In this document: one piece after another, positions 30,180-42,527 of the stretch
Layout: each line of letters starts with the position of its first letter
Position numbering within the stretch: the stretch's first letter is position 1
Source: Paralichthys olivaceus
Lineage: Eukaryota > Chordata > Actinopteri > Pleuronectiformes > Paralichthyidae
DNA length: 64,000 bases
Assembly: GCF_024713975.1 (NCBI RefSeq)
Contig: NC_091106.1
Coordinates: 10,023,001 to 10,087,000, forward strand
Direction of reading: 5' to 3'
Made by a program: the position numbers and the translations under genes
The notes under the pieces: model-generated
What the model was told of the DNA's origin: nothing
Database searches by the model: none
What the model saw: only the letters and a program-made list of their open reading frames with translations

Positions 30180-30512
30180 TCACTGTTGGGGGCCGCAGCA
30201 GCTGCTCCCTGGAGCCTGGTCGTCCTTCTTCAGCACGGTGGGCCTCACCACGTCCACATCCCGCTGCAGGTGATTCAAGACGCCAGGGAGGATGTCGGGG
30301 GCCGCGTAGAAGTCGAGCAGAAAGTACGAGCCCCGGGTGTGCCTCTCGTTGTGCTTGGTGATCTTGTAGGGCAGCAGTCTCTCTCCCAGGTTCTCCAGTC
30401 CCCTCACCACTGCGCCCCTCTCCATCAGACTCTCCACAGTCCGCCGCAGAGCTGCCGCCGTCTCCGGCCGCTGCATCGCCTTCAGGATCAGGGCCAGCTC
30501 GTAGCGAGGCAT
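30180..30512 (-). CDS. mrps6: Mitochondrial ribosomal protein bS6m
   Basis: Component of the mitochondrial small ribosomal subunit. The 110-residue frame starts [18 protein letters not shown] and continues with the family signatures [12 protein letters not shown] and [13 protein letters not shown], then [10 protein letters not shown]. It lines up with human MRPS6 for about 95 residues. The tail is shorter (human is about 125) and ends SSCCGPQQ instead of the Lys-rich human end. An in-frame ATG 24 bases upstream exists, but the chosen ATG matches the family start and has a good context (GCCATGC). The frame is not interrupted by introns here. It is divergent from nolc1, 1.1 kb away. Confidence 0.9.
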   Translation of the reverse strand: MPRYELALILKAMQRPETAAALRRTVESLMERGAVVRGLENLGERLLPYKITKHNERHTRGSYFLLDFYAAPDILPGVLNHLQRDVDVVRPTVLKKDDQAPGSSCCGPQQ

Positions 30513-31620
30513 GGCTCCAGAGAAGTGGTCCCTCAAATCACACGCGTTTAACTCCGCCGGCTCTGGATCTCTGTCATCACCTGGTTATTCCTCTGCGAAG
30601 ACGACCATGTTGAAACATGAGGGACAAGGAAGGTCTTCCGTGATGACGTATAAAGCATGCGCCGCAAGACAGGACTCCACTCCTCTATCTAGGGAAGAAC
30701 ACGTCCTGATGTCTCAGCTTTCTGTTCCATCTAAAGCTAAAGACGTGCACTTTATAACAATCCATTATATTTACCCCTGTAACGAATGTTTGAGACTCGT
30801 GTTCAGTGTTGATCCTCTTTACTGTGCATTTAGTAAAACAAATAGAAACATTACAGAACATGTAATGTTTTCTTAATGTCTCCACCGTTTTGATTTTCAC
30901 AATTGGGTATAAAATAACAACTTGTGTTTTTTTATGGTGAATTATTGTTGGTCTCATAATGGATGACAGACATGTATATAGTAATCATTTGATAACACTC
31001 GACAAGTTTTTTTGTGCACAAATGTAATTTATGAAAGAGCCACCCCAAGATAAAGTATATTTTAAAATAATATTTACTTTATTTTTTTAAATTTTATTTT
31101 ACTTTTGAGTTGCCCCACTTATTTTATGTTTTTGTACATTCATTTATTTAGTGTTTTATGATTATTATTATTATTTCTCTTCAATTTATTTATTTTCTTT
31201 TTAAAATGAGGATCGTTACATAATATGTGGCGTTAAACCAGTAAAACTTTAAATGTACTTGTTATGATCCTGTGATTTAATTAACCAACACATGCGACAC
31301 TGTTCACACCAGAGGAGAGTGAGCAAGAAAAAGAGGTCTCACTCTGACTCGTTTTCCTGACGCCACCGGGCGGAAATGATTTCCACTGAAAAGCTGAATC
31401 ATCATAAACCATTAAACCATTATCTAAAGAGATTCATGTTTATCTGGATTATTTAAATTCAAGTCACCTGACGGTTAAATGAACGCATGAATCCTCTTCA
31501 GAAACTGTGTGATTTCTCTTAGCGGAGTGAACCATCTCAAGTCTCGAGGAGTGTGTCCACGGCATCATTATGCGCCGGAGCTCCGCACACTTCTTCCCTT
31601 CCAGAAAGAGCGTGGTAAAG
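30513..31620. other. Divergent spacer between mrps6 and nolc1
   Basis: Presumed promoters of both genes lie at its ends; the middle (about 30950-31250) is very AT-rich. No gene recognised. An in-frame ATG at 31570 lies upstream of nolc1. Confidence 0.6.
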
Positions 31621-34600
31621 ATGGCGGAGAAGAGCTCGGTGCCGAGTGATCTCTACAAGTGCGTTTATTCATTTCTACGGGAAAACAAGTTCACCAGGGC
31701 GGCGCAGCAGTTCCTGAAGCAGACCCAAGTGGTAAGCAGCCACTGTTGTGCGGTTCGCAGACGCGTGGAAGCGCGGTCTCCTCCGCCGGTGTCGGAAGGG
31801 AAAGTAGTCCAGACATGTCGCACGAGGAGGCTGCGGATACGGATCGAGTCAGCACGTGGAGGCTCTCACCTGCACACCGTGTGTCAGCGGCCTCTTGTTG
31901 TTTATCATCGGCCGATTAATGTTTCAGATAATCACTAATGAAGATCAATGTATTCTGTTGTGCTCTGCAGGAGAAAGTCAAGGTACACAATGTACTAGTT
32001 AAATACTTCACGTGTTTTCTCCACAGACTCCCCAAGACGAAAATGAGGAAAACCTCGTCAACATCTACAACTTCTGGGTGAAGTGAGTGCTTGATTTTCT
32101 CGACAGTTTTCCAATGTTTTCTCTTTATTATCTCGAGGTTCTTCAAATGATATTAACACTTATTGATTACTCTTCCTAGGTCTCCTGAATCCAAGAAACG
32201 AAAAGCGCCTCCTACCAAGGCTGAAGCTGGCGACGGTCCATCGTCCAAGAAAGCAAAGCCAAGTACAGAGTCCTCCAGCAGCGAAGATTCGAGCAGCGAG
32301 GATGAAGAAGTTGCTGCAAAACCAGCTAAGGCAGCCGCTGCAGGTAAGATCACGAAGGCTGGTGGATTCTGTGTGAACCGTGGCTTTTAGAAATCATTTG
32401 CAGTATCAGATTCCATGTCGTGTTTGTTTTAGCAGCTAAGGTGGTCCCTGCTAAAGCAGCAGCTGCTAAAGCTGCATCCAGCAGCAGTGAAGACTCCAGT
32501 GACTCTGAGGAGGAGAAGGCTCCTGTAAAGGTTGGAGGAAACATCCATACTGAAGATATAACATTTAACCCATTGATGCTGGTTTTAAATATTTTTTGTG
32601 CTTATAGGCTCCTGTGAAGAAGGTTGCTGCTGCGAAGAAGGTTGTTGCTGCTCCTGCTGCGAAGAAGGTTGTTGCTGCTCCTGCTGCGAAGAAGGTTGTT
32701 GCTGCTCCTGCTGCGAAGAAGGTTGTTGCTGCTCCTGCTGCAGGTGGCACAAGGAAGAAAGACAGCAGCTCAAGCAGCGAAGAGTCCGACTCTGAGGAGG
32801 AGCAGCCGGCTAAAGCCCCTGCACCAAGTGAGTTTATTGCCACTGCCATTAATTCTCAACACTGCAACTTTAATTGGAGCCAAAATGCAGCTGATGAAAA
32901 TGTTTTATCTAATTTGCCTCATCTAACTCTGGATAATAGAACCCAAGCCGGGTGCCGTCACTACATCTAAACCTGCTGCTCCTGCTAAAGGTGCAGGTCA
33001 GAAAAAACAGGAGAGCACCAGTGAAGACAGTTCCTCAGATTCTGAACCTGAAGAACCAGCAAAGGTATCCCAGAGAATCTGGTCATATCTTAATATTACA
33101 TAGTGTTAATTGTATTTTTGAGTCAGTGCTCAATCAAACACTGATGGATGTTATTGATTATTGTAGACACAGCAGACTTTAACTGCTTACGTCATGTGTC
33201 CTGATAGGCTCCAGCCAAACCCACCCCAGTAAAAGCTGCTGCTGCAGCCGAATCAACCAGTGAAGACTCTTCATCCGAAGATGAGGCTCCTCCCAGTAAA
33301 AAACCCAAAGCAGGTGTGTTTATGTTTACCTTGTTGAGGAATTCCTTCTTTCTTTCGTTCATTTAGTTTGTTTTGCTGTTCAGTCCAAAAATGTGAATGA
33401 CAGTTGCTAGTGCCATCGTATAATTTTAATAACCCCCCCCCTTCACAAATACAGCCCATTCCTCCCCAAGCCTGATTTGTTCCTCCATGGTCTTTTCTGG
33501 CCACCACGTGTCTCTTAAGACGAATTTGTCAAGAACTCATCCCCTTGTCCAACCCGAAATAATAATTCATGAAAATACTAAACTGTCCTGAGGCCCCGTC
33601 TTATGTCATGATGTTGATTGAATTCCTCTGCCCTTTTAGGAGCATACAGCGCCGTACCACCTCCTGCATCAGTCCAGAAAGCACCAGCCGCACCGGCTGC
33701 CAGCAAGGCCAAGGACAGCGACTCCTCAGACAGCAGTGATGACAGCAGTGATGAGGAAGAAGAGAAGAAAGTGGCTGGTAAGAAGTGACCACCTTTTACA
33801 GCATGTTACAACCGTCAGTGTTTTTAATACGTGTCTAACAACACTGTCATCCTCACAGCAAAACCTGCCCCAGTTAAGACCCCTGCTGTCAAACCTGCCA
33901 CGGCCAAACCTGCTGCAAAGAAGCAGGAATCCAGCTCAGAGAGCTCAGGTAATGATTGGAAAATGGGATGGCCGCTTTTTACTTTTTGCTGACCTGATGA
34001 CCAACGTGCGACAAACATTCTTCTTTATTCCAATGGTATTTCTAGATTCAAGCTCAGAAGAAGAGGCAAAGAAGACCCCAGCCAAAGTCACCCCAGCTAA
34101 AGCAGCCCCAGCCAAAGCAGCCCCAGCTAAAGCAGCCCCAGCTAAAGCAGCCCCAGCCAAAGCAGCCCCAGCCAAAGCTGCACCTGCTAAGAAGCAAGAT
34201 TCAGACTCTGAATCATCAAGTTCAGAGGATGAAGAAGAGGTGAAGAAACCTGCTGCAAAGGTGACCCCTGCTAAGGCTACACCGGCTAAGGCTACACTGG
34301 CTAAAGCTACACCTGCCAAGACTCCCCCAGCTAAAAAGGAGGAGTCCTCAAGCTCAGGTAACAGATGCCGAAATAAAGCATGCATAATTTTAAGAATGAT
34401 GCATGTTTGCTGTCATTTTGTAAATCTTGTCTCTGGCTTTTTGGGACAAAGGCCAGAAATTTTGTTGGTTGAGATTATATATAATTATTTTCTGGCACAG
34501 GCATTCATGTTTTTGTAAAAATCGTTCTGAAGGTTTTTCTTGTATCCTAGATTCAGATAGCAGCTCTGAAGATGAGGCTCCTTCAAAACCTGCCGCGAAA

Positions 34601-37050
34601 ACTGCAGCCCCACCGAAACCTGCTGCTGCTTCCAAAGCCCCCACCAAGAAAGCTGAGAGCAGCTCTGATTCAGAGGACTCATCCGAAGATGAGGAAGAAG
34701 CAGTTAAAGCCAAACCCAAAGCAACTAAATCAACGACCCCAGCCTCAAAGCCTGCTACGCCTGCAGCTAAGACCCCTGCTGCAGCAGAGAGTAGCTCAGA
34801 CTCTGACTCATCCTCTGAGGAAGAAGAAGAAACGGTCAAGTCTAAGCCTGCAGCAACTAAACTAGCTACCCCTGCTTCAAAGCCTGCCACTCCTGCTACA
34901 AAGCCTGCTGCTGCAGCAGAGAGCAGTTCTGACTCTGACTCCTCTGAGGAAGAAGAACCAGCTAAAGCTAAGCCTGCTACCCCTGCTTCAAAGCCTTCTA
35001 CCCCTGCAACTAAGCCTGCTACTCCTGCTTCCAAGCCTGCTGCTGTAGCAGAGAGCAGTTCTGACTCTGACTCCTCTGAGGAAGAGGAACCAGCTAAAGT
35101 TAAGCCTGCTACCCCTGCTTCAAAGCCTTCTACCCCTGCAACTAAGCCTGCTACTCCTGCAACTAAGCCTGCTGCTGCAGCAGAGAGCAGTTCTGACTCT
35201 GACTCCTCTGAGGAAGAGGAACCAGCTAAAGTTAAGCCTGCTACCCCTGCTTCAAAGCCTTCTACCCCTGCAACTAAGCCTGCTACTCCTGCAACTAAGC
35301 CTGCTGCTGCTGCAGCAGAGAGCAGTTCTGACTCTGACTCCTCTGAGGAAGAAGAACCAGTTAAAGCTAAGGCTGCTACCCCTGCTTCAAAGGCTGCTAC
35401 CCCCTCAACTAAGCCTGCTACTCCTGCTTCAAAGCCTGCTGCTGCTGCAGCAGAGAGCAGTTCTGACTCTGACTCCTCTGAGGAAGAAGAACCAGTTAAA
35501 GCTAAGCCTGCTACCCCTGCTTCAAAGGCTGCTACCCCCTCAACTAAGCCTGCTACTCCTGCTTCAAAGCCTGCTGCTGCTGCAGCAGAGAGCAGTTCTG
35601 ACTCCTCTGAGGATGAGGAAGAACCAGCTAAAGCTAAGCCAGTAGCAGCAACTAAACCTGCTACCCCAGCAGCGAAGCCTGCCACTCCTGCAGCAAAGCC
35701 TGCAGCAGCAGAGAGCAGCTCAGACTCTGACAGCTCAGACTCTGAGAATGAGGCCTCAAAACCTGCAGTCAAGAAGCCAGCTCCAGCTAAAACAGTGGCT
35801 AAGAAACCTGCTGCTGCTGCAAAGGCCCCCGCAGACTCCAGTGATGACAGCTCTAGTGATGAGGAGGAACCCAAGAAGGCAGCACCACAGACCCCCAAAC
35901 CTGCAGCCACAAAGGCAGCAGCTGCTCCACCAAAGAAGACTCAGGAGAGCAGCTCTGACTCCTCAGACAGCTCTGACTCTGAGGCAGAGACCAAGTCCAC
36001 CCCTGCTAAGCCTGCGGTCACAAACGGCAAGGCAGCAACACCCAAGACCCCAGCCAAGACCCCAGCCAAGACCCCAGCAAAGCCAGAAGAGTCTTCATCC
36101 AGTGACAGCAGCTCCGAGGAGGAGGAAGAGGCCAGTAAAAGCACTAAAGTAAAAAAACCTGCAACACCAGTTGCAACAGCAAAGACGACTCCAGCAGCGA
36201 AACCTAAAGAGAGCAGCTCCTCAGACAGTTCATCAGATGAGGACGAAGCTCCACAGAAAGCAGCCACAGCACCCACCACCCCCACAACAAATGGTACGTC
36301 TCAACAAATACTGAACATGACGAGGCTTTTTAACAGGGAAGTCAAATATGTCGAGTTAGATGGCACAGTCATTACATGAAGCGTCACTCGCTTTGTACCT
36401 TAGTTTTACTGTGTAATGTCATGCATCTCAGCATGAGTGAGCTCTTGTAATGTTAACTGGTTCCTCTGATTCATGCAGGTACCAATGGAAAGAGAAAAAA
36501 AGATGACGAATCATCAGAAAGTGAAGACGAAGATACAGAGGTCACAACCCCAAAAAACAAGAAGGCAGCAACCACACCTCAGACTTTCCCTAAAGCCAAT
36601 AAGAAGGTAAGAGCTGCGCTGTTCTGGAAATCTGTAATGCCTGAGTTACCAGTGAAGGTCTGGTGGCGGCTGGATAAAAGTGATGGACTAAATTTGATGG
36701 AAACAACTTGTCTTTCAGTCTTCCAACGTACCTTTCCGTAGAATAAGGGAGGAACAAGTTGATGTGGATCCCCGTCTTGCAGATAACTCCTTTGATGCAA
36801 AGGTCAGCTCAGTTATCTGTCTCATATCAACATTTTGATTGGTAGCTGAGATCACCAAATAAATAACCATTATGTTCCTTTGTGATTCCAGGGTGGATCC
36901 AGAGGTGACTGGGGCGAGAAAGCAAACGATGTGCTCAGGTTCACGAAAGGCAAATCTTTCCGCCACGAAAAGACCAAGAAGAAGAGGGGAAGCTACCGCG
37001 GCGGAGCCATCTCCACCACTATCAACTCCATTAAGTTTGACAGTGATTGA
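31621..37050 (+). CDS. nolc1: Nucleolar and coiled-body phosphoprotein 1 (Nopp140)
   Basis: Chaperone of box C/D and H/ACA snoRNPs that shuttles between nucleolus and Cajal bodies; CK2 phosphorylates its serine blocks. Exons: 31621-31731, 32027-32082, 32180-32343, 32433-32530, 32608-32827, 32940-33064, 33208-33313, 33640-33777, 33859-33948, 34046-34357, 34551-36293, 36479-36606, 36719-36802, 36892-37050. Phases agree and give about 1177 residues, against roughly 700 in human. An N-terminal LisH motif ([16 protein letters not shown]) is followed by alternating Ser/Asp/Glu and Lys/Ala/Pro blocks, then the conserved SRP40 C-terminal domain (PFRRIREE...DNSFDAK...GDWGEKAN...[20 protein letters not shown]). 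The start at 31621 has a good context and matches the family; an in-frame ATG at 31570 would add 17 residues. Confidence 0.95.
32641..32740 (+). repeat. 27-bp coding tandem repeat in nolc1 exon 5
   Basis: About 3.7 copies of a 27-bp unit, each coding VVAAPAAKK. Copies start at 32641, 32668, 32695 and 32722 and are nearly identical. Confidence 0.95.
34919..35640 (+). repeat. 132-135-bp coding tandem array in nolc1 exon 11
   Basis: The GAGAGCAGTTCTGACTC landmark recurs at about 34919, 35051, 35183, 35318, 35453 and 35588, so the period is 132 then 135 bp. Each unit codes one acidic serine block ([14 protein letters not shown]) and one basic linker of KPATPA-type repeats. All copies stay in frame and are very similar. 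Confidence 0.95.
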
Positions 37051-37894
37051 GCTCATTCTCTTCCTGGTTCCTGATGCGATCAAGACTTTGACTGTGCTCC
37101 CTTCCCCTGTATCCAGTCCCTCTGTCCTAAGAAGATCAGAGACAGAGGAACTCAACCTGTAGAGCTGAGCTGACACTTCAATTCAGTTTGCAGCTCTAAG
37201 ATTGTAATTGAGACAGCTAGTTTGGTCTGAGGCAGCAGGAGACAGATGGACCCAGCTGTGCTGCATACTGTACTGGTTGACATCTACGTGACATTACACT
37301 TATAGCCACTAGGTGGCTGCAGGCCACCTGTTAATGGTAAAAAGCCAATATGAGTGTTAGGCCCTTTTTTTTCCTCTTGTTTTGACTTTGTTAACCTGTA
37401 TTATTCTCAAATTACAAATGTCCTGTCACTTTGTTTGGTATCATGACTTTGTTCCTTTATCTATGTCTGAGTTGCAGCCAGCCATCTCACCAGGTTCTTT
37501 GTTGTGATACTGATTTTTAATGGAATCTTGAAGTTTGTTTGGTTGGTTGTTCCTTTTTCATGAGTCCACATTTAAATGGGGAGAGGGTGTGACCTTGGGC
37601 TTTTTCTCTTGACATTACATAAAAACATTTAGTGAGTAATCTCAGTTTTATACTGTATTTATTACGTTTTATTCCATTGACCTTTAGGACCTCCGATGTT
37701 TCTTTCATGCTGTATTCAAGCCATTTTGCTTTGAGGATGTTTCTTTTGATAGGATGCCCCTGTCTACCCCTCATTATTCTGTTCATCAGTGGTATGGAAA
37801 TAATGGATTGGTACAAACTTAACAGAGCCATAATTGTCTCAATGATTTTTATTTAGTGTATGAACTTGTTTTTTTATTACCTGTTGTAGCTGTG

Positions 37895-37900
37895 ATTAAA
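37895..37900 (+). promoter_or_regulatory. Candidate polyadenylation signal of nolc1
   Basis: ATTAAA about 845 bases after the stop, with a second ATTAAA at 37911 and GT-rich text just after it. Confidence 0.5.
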
Positions 37901-37919
37901 GACCTAACAGATTAAATGG

Positions 37920-39860
37920 TGTTATTGGTGTGCTTGGAATCACTATATTTATTCTTTCTTCAAACCTATATTCAGTTAGAACAGACAGAACGTAACCTTG
38001 AATACCTCACCACTAGGTGGCAGTGCAGCACATAGAGTGTCACTACCTTAATGTGAGGCAGTTAAGAAATTTTACTATTTATACATTCATGTTAATTTGT
38101 GTCTGAACACTCTTTACAACTCTGGCTTCATGCAACCCTGAACACAAATCATCAACCCTGGAAATTGTTGTTCCCTGAACTTTAAACAACACATTCTCTG
38201 TTTCTTCATCTCTCTCTTTCCTACTAAACATCTGAATCATTTTTCATAGAAATCTTATAGTTAAAGCGTTCTTAGTTCTGTACTTGAGTAAATTTACTTT
38301 ATAACTCACCATCACTGTGTTGAGATATTACATACCAGGTTTACCTGCTGTCAAACGTCAGCCAGCTGAAACTCTCTTTTCTGCCATTTCAATGTGATTA
38401 ATGACGTTGCTGATGTTTCTCCTCTGCAGTGTCTCCTTTCTCTTCTTAAAGCAGCTGCAGCAGGTGAAGAGTTGGAAGTCAGTGATGAGGTGTCCCTATG
38501 AAGTGTCCGTAGAAACTGGTTATTTCAGGGAGTAAAGTGGTATTTGACCAGTTCAAGAAGTAACAATGTGATACAACATCAAACAAATGTAACACAATGT
38601 TAAACTTGAACATCAAACAGTTCTGTGCTCACTACAATCACTTGACACACACACACACACACACGTTTGTACTTCTATGTTAGTGGACACTCACTGGCAT
38701 AATGCATTTCCCAGCCCCTTACCCTAATCATCCAAACTAAATGCCTAACCCTGATTCTAACCCTAATCCTAAAACCAATTCTTAACTCAATGAATCTATA
38801 AGTGGGAGAACTGTTTGTTAGCATGAATCTCTCATTATGAGATTATTCTCATAATTGCGAATTTGTCAAGAAATAATGCAGAGATATTTCTTCACAAAAG
38901 GCCAATCCTATGATTGTCTGATATCTATGAGTGTGTATATTTGGTGCAGTTTAAATGAACTGAAGGGGCCTGTCGGCCTCGGCAGAGGTTTGCTCCACTG
39001 ATAAGTGCCAGTTTAGTTGTCACCAGTTTAATGTTCTCATTTGGCCTCATTCACATGTAAACTCAGTTCATTTCCCAGTTTTAAATGTGACACTGGTTCC
39101 CACCAAAACCTGACAGTCCAACCAGGTTTGCTTTAGAGACACTGAATCTTTGACATCTCGTTAAACAACAAAGATGTGGTGGTTTGAAATGACTTGAACT
39201 CTTCTTCCAAAACAAAGATTGGTCTCTCTTCACAGCAATGCAAGCCTGGTGCCTTGTTAAGCAAAATAAATTTCCCCTGAAACTCCCTTTAAACAGACCA
39301 TCAATGCACGTACATAGGATAATTATTCTTTTACAAGCTCATCATACATGACAGATTGCACATGACACATGGTTCAATGAAGCATACACTTACTGTATTA
39401 AGTGAGAGGAAGTCTGCAGTCACGCTAAATATAGTTTCCCTCCCAAGTCTGACAACAGTTAACCACGGAGCGTTGCTGCAGAGGACCCTGACAGATGTGT
39501 GTGCAGCTCGGGGGAGGGGGCTTGGGCGTACTGTAGAAAGACTGTAGAGCTGTTACTGGGCAATTTTACACTGCACAAATTTAGAGACTGTGCTGCTTGG
39601 TGTCATGTCCTCAAAGTTACTATGGGCCGCATGAGCCTTCATCAAGCTTTTGAATGCTTTGTTACTAAACACCTACGTGGTGCTTTCATTGCTTTTCTGA
39701 CTGATTATTCAAAATCTATAAAAGTGATCTTCTTGAAAGTTCTTGAAACTGTGGAACATGAGCCCAGAAAGAAACCGTTACTTGTTGGTGTTGATGAGAA
39801 CAAAAGGGCGGATACAGGAATTCTATTTTTAATCACTTTGTAATGGAAAACTTGCACATG
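37920..39860. other. Intergenic, nolc1 to retrovirus
   Basis: Holds a short CA run (38645-38664) and an R1 fragment (38870-39010). The open frame at 39499-39843 has no family resemblance I can name; it could be leader or LTR-derived DNA of the retrovirus. Confidence 0.5.
38870..39010 (+). repeat. Dispersed repeat family R1, 3' fragment
   Basis: Contains ctatgagtgtg and ggcagaggt landmarks shared with the end of the copy at 9310-9650. Confidence 0.5.
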
Positions 39861-39868
39861 ACCTTAGC

Positions 39869-40504
39869 TTGAACTCTGATTTCCGTCTAATCTCACCACA
39901 CTGGGATGATGTTGTTAATGCAGCATATGCCAATGCTCTCAATACACTCCTTAACGCCCTGAGGATCGCCTTTCCCAATAAAATTGACATGTCCAAAATT
40001 ACAGGGTGCAAACAACAACCGGGAGAAACCGTGGGGGACTTCCTCACATGTCTGACCGTCCTGTTTAATCAACACAGCGGCATCCCGATACCCCACAACC
40101 TTGGCAACGAACCAGGGATTTATGAAACACATCTGAAACAGGCCTTCCTGAATGGTCTGCTCCTTCCACTACGGGCAGACGTAGGTCGCACCTGCAGCGG
40201 GCTTGGGGATGCTTGCTTGACCGAAGTCAGGCGTCATTCTGAACATGCCGAAAGACAACAGCTCCAGAAAACCCAGCTCACTATGATGCAGGCTGTGTCA
40301 GCACTGGCAGGGCCCTTTAACCATGGTGGCGGCACCAGCAGAGGCAACTTCACGGCTCCAGGAAGAGAAGGGAGGGGACGTGGACGTGAGCGTAGGTACT
40401 ATCGAAAGGCCCCAGTTGCCAGAGATGAGTGTTACATCTGCAGGCAGAAGGAACACTGGGCAGTGGCAGCGAGTGGACAGTGCTGCATGAGCCTCCACAT
40501 CTGA
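39869..40504 (+). pseudogene. ERV gag remnant
   Basis: A 211-residue frame resembles the C-terminal capsid region (a PGETVGDFLTCL stretch with a following HSGIP) and a basic Gly/Arg-rich nucleocapsid. The zinc knuckle begins CysTyrIleCys and has the His, but the last cysteine is not at its usual distance. The N-terminal matrix part is not recognisable. Confidence 0.75.
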
Positions 40505-40550
40505 CTGAGATGCAGAAAGGGGGGGGGACTTGTCTACCCGAGAGGAGCAC

Positions 40551-40606
40551 ACGAACATGCACACACGAACATGCACACACGAACATGCACACACGAACAT
40601 GCACAC
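40551..40606 (+). repeat. 14-bp minisatellite in the gag-pro junction
   Basis: Four copies of acgaacatgcacac start at 40551, 40565, 40579 and 40593, followed by a CA-rich tail. Confidence 0.9.
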
Positions 40607-40639
40607 ACTCCACACACACCAGAGCACATACTGTACAAC

Positions 40640-40776
40640 CTGTTGGCTCTTATGTTAAATACAATAGCGATGCTTTCAAGAAAATGCCTCAACTTGAACT
40701 GTGTGTTAACGGTCACAAACTTAAATTTATGGTCGACTCTGGTGCAGGTTCTTCTGTGGTTAGGATGTATTATTAG
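40640..40776 (+). pseudogene. ERV protease remnant
   Basis: A short frame contains the aspartic protease active-site text VDSGAGSSV. The frame stops soon after, so the flap and C-terminal half are lost or out of frame. Confidence 0.65.
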
Positions 40777-41303
40777 CCCACACTTCCTGAAATGAGTAGT
40801 CGCTTTATTTTCTCTCAAGCATGAGTGTCACAGACCACACATGAGCCGCTGTTTGTGTATCAGTGGCATCTCCCCATGCATGCCTCTACTGATCTGCTTT
40901 CCATGTCACACTCTTTTGTCACTTCTTCTTCTGAGTTTATGTCACTTCACATGTGACAGATGCATCTGATCATGCTTTTGAAACTGTGTTTTTTGAAACT
41001 GTCCTGAGGACTCTCTGGTTGTGTCTATCATATTCTGGTCTGGTTCCAAGAGTGCAGCTGCTGTCTCACTCACTGACCAACAGAAGTCACTGTTCTGCGT
41101 TCCGAATTCCAGCCCTCACATCTCGCTCTCCAAATCACATGATGACCAGTGGAGGGACCTTGGACCATTTGTCCGATCATGTCAGACAGTTTCAAATTGT
41201 ATCCAAATCAGTGTCATCCTGCCACACGATCATTGTATGTGGTTGATCTCCATTCTCATATCATGTTGTCAAACTCCTCAGATGTTCTCCTCTGCTTGCA
41301 GAC

Positions 41304-41995
41304 TTGCCTTTGTGGGCAAAGGACAAATACGATGTGGGCCTCATCAGAAACTGTGACCCAGTTACAATCCCCCCAAAATCTGAATATCGACCATGTAAAC
41401 AACAGTACCCACTCAGACAGGAAGCTGTGGGTGGGATACGCCCTGTTTTTGAATCTCTGTTGCAGGCTGGTGGAATTATCCCCTGCCCTGATTCGCCTGT
41501 CCGTACTCCACTGTTTCCAGTTAAGAAAATCGGAGATAAAGGTCGACCTACTGAGTGGCGATTTGTGCAGGATTTGAAGGCTCTGAATGACGCTGTAATT
41601 CCTCGATCACCTATTGTTCCCAACCCGTGAACGTTGCTTTACCAAATTCCGCCTGACGCAGAGTGGTTTTCGGTTGTAGATTTATCCAGTGCTTTTTTTA
41701 GCGTTCCTGTCCACAAGGACAGCCAGTACCGGTTTGCTTTAAACTTTGAAAGCAAGGCCTACACATTCACACGCCTTTGTCGCTGCTACTGTGAGTCTCC
41801 AGGTTCAGCTCTCTTGCAGTATGTTGATGATTTACTCATTGCCAGTCCCACACAGGAGTAATGTGAAACAGATACGATTGCTTTGCTGACACATCTGGCT
41901 CGCGAGGGCCATAAAGTCAGCCTCAGTAAACTGCAGTTTGTTCAACAAGCTGTCACGTTTCTGGGTCATGCCATCACCAAGGACGTGTTGCTGTG
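41304..41995 (+). pseudogene. ERV reverse transcriptase remnant
   Basis: The fingers region (41304-41629) is followed by an in-frame stop, then the palm with the catalytic Asp in VVDLSSAFF and the YVDD box near 41820. The stretch between these motifs is shortened, removing the region where motif B (the QG box) should be. After a stop near 41860, text with LGHAIT resembles the RT connection. Confidence 0.8.
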
Positions 41996-42218
41996 TCTCT
42001 GATTCTCACGGAACAGAAGACCTCACATCTTTCTGCTGCTCGCTGGTTGAGGCATCACACTGTTCTTCTTGATATGCCCAACATCACAGTGAAACGCTGT
42101 TCAACCTTGAATCCAGCCACTTCCAGATGACGGGGAAGAACACAACTGTGTCGCTGAACTACAAGTCCAGTGTTCGGCATGACCTGACCTTTCCGACGAA
42201 CCTCTTCCTAACTCTGAC

Positions 42219-42467
42219 TTGATTCTGTATGTAGATGGGTCCGCCTCACGTGACCCTGTCTCTGGTACTAACTGTGTTGGTTTTTCTGTCTGTTCTGATA
42301 GTGACGTTCTCCTCTCTGGTCCTCTTCCTCATCACCTCTCAGCCCAGGCAGCAGAACTCATCGCGCTCACTGAAGCATGCAAATTGGCTACTGGTAAAAC
42401 ACTCACAGTTTGCACAGACTCCAGATATGCATTCGGTGTCACTCATGATTTTGGTGCTCTCAGGTAA
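42219..42467 (+). pseudogene. ERV RNase H remnant
   Basis: Shows YVDGSAS, then AELIALTEAC, then CTDSRYAFG, the three acidic motifs of retroviral RNase H. The frame ends early. Confidence 0.75.
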
Positions 42468-42527
42468 AAAGATTGCTCACCATGGCCTCATTTTGCTGTA
42501 TGCAAATGTGCTGCACACACGCGTGCC

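Noticed and set aside
30186-30551. 121-codon plus-strand frame over mrps6
   Set aside because: The reverse strand encodes a clear bS6m; this is its antisense shadow.
32598-32926. Alternative frames across nolc1 exon 5 rich in Cys or Leu
   Set aside because: Shadow translations of the 27-bp coding repeat in the wrong frame.
34390-35910. 506-codon open frame antisense to nolc1 exon 11 (and similar antisense frames at 33945-34385 and 35941-36285)
   Set aside because: They mirror the repetitive Ser/Glu/Lys/Ala codons of nolc1, which rarely give stops on the reverse strand; no family resemblance.
40953-41356. Plus-strand frames between protease and reverse transcriptase of the retrovirus
   Set aside because: Translations do not resemble retroviral proteins; probably rearranged or out-of-frame pol sequence.
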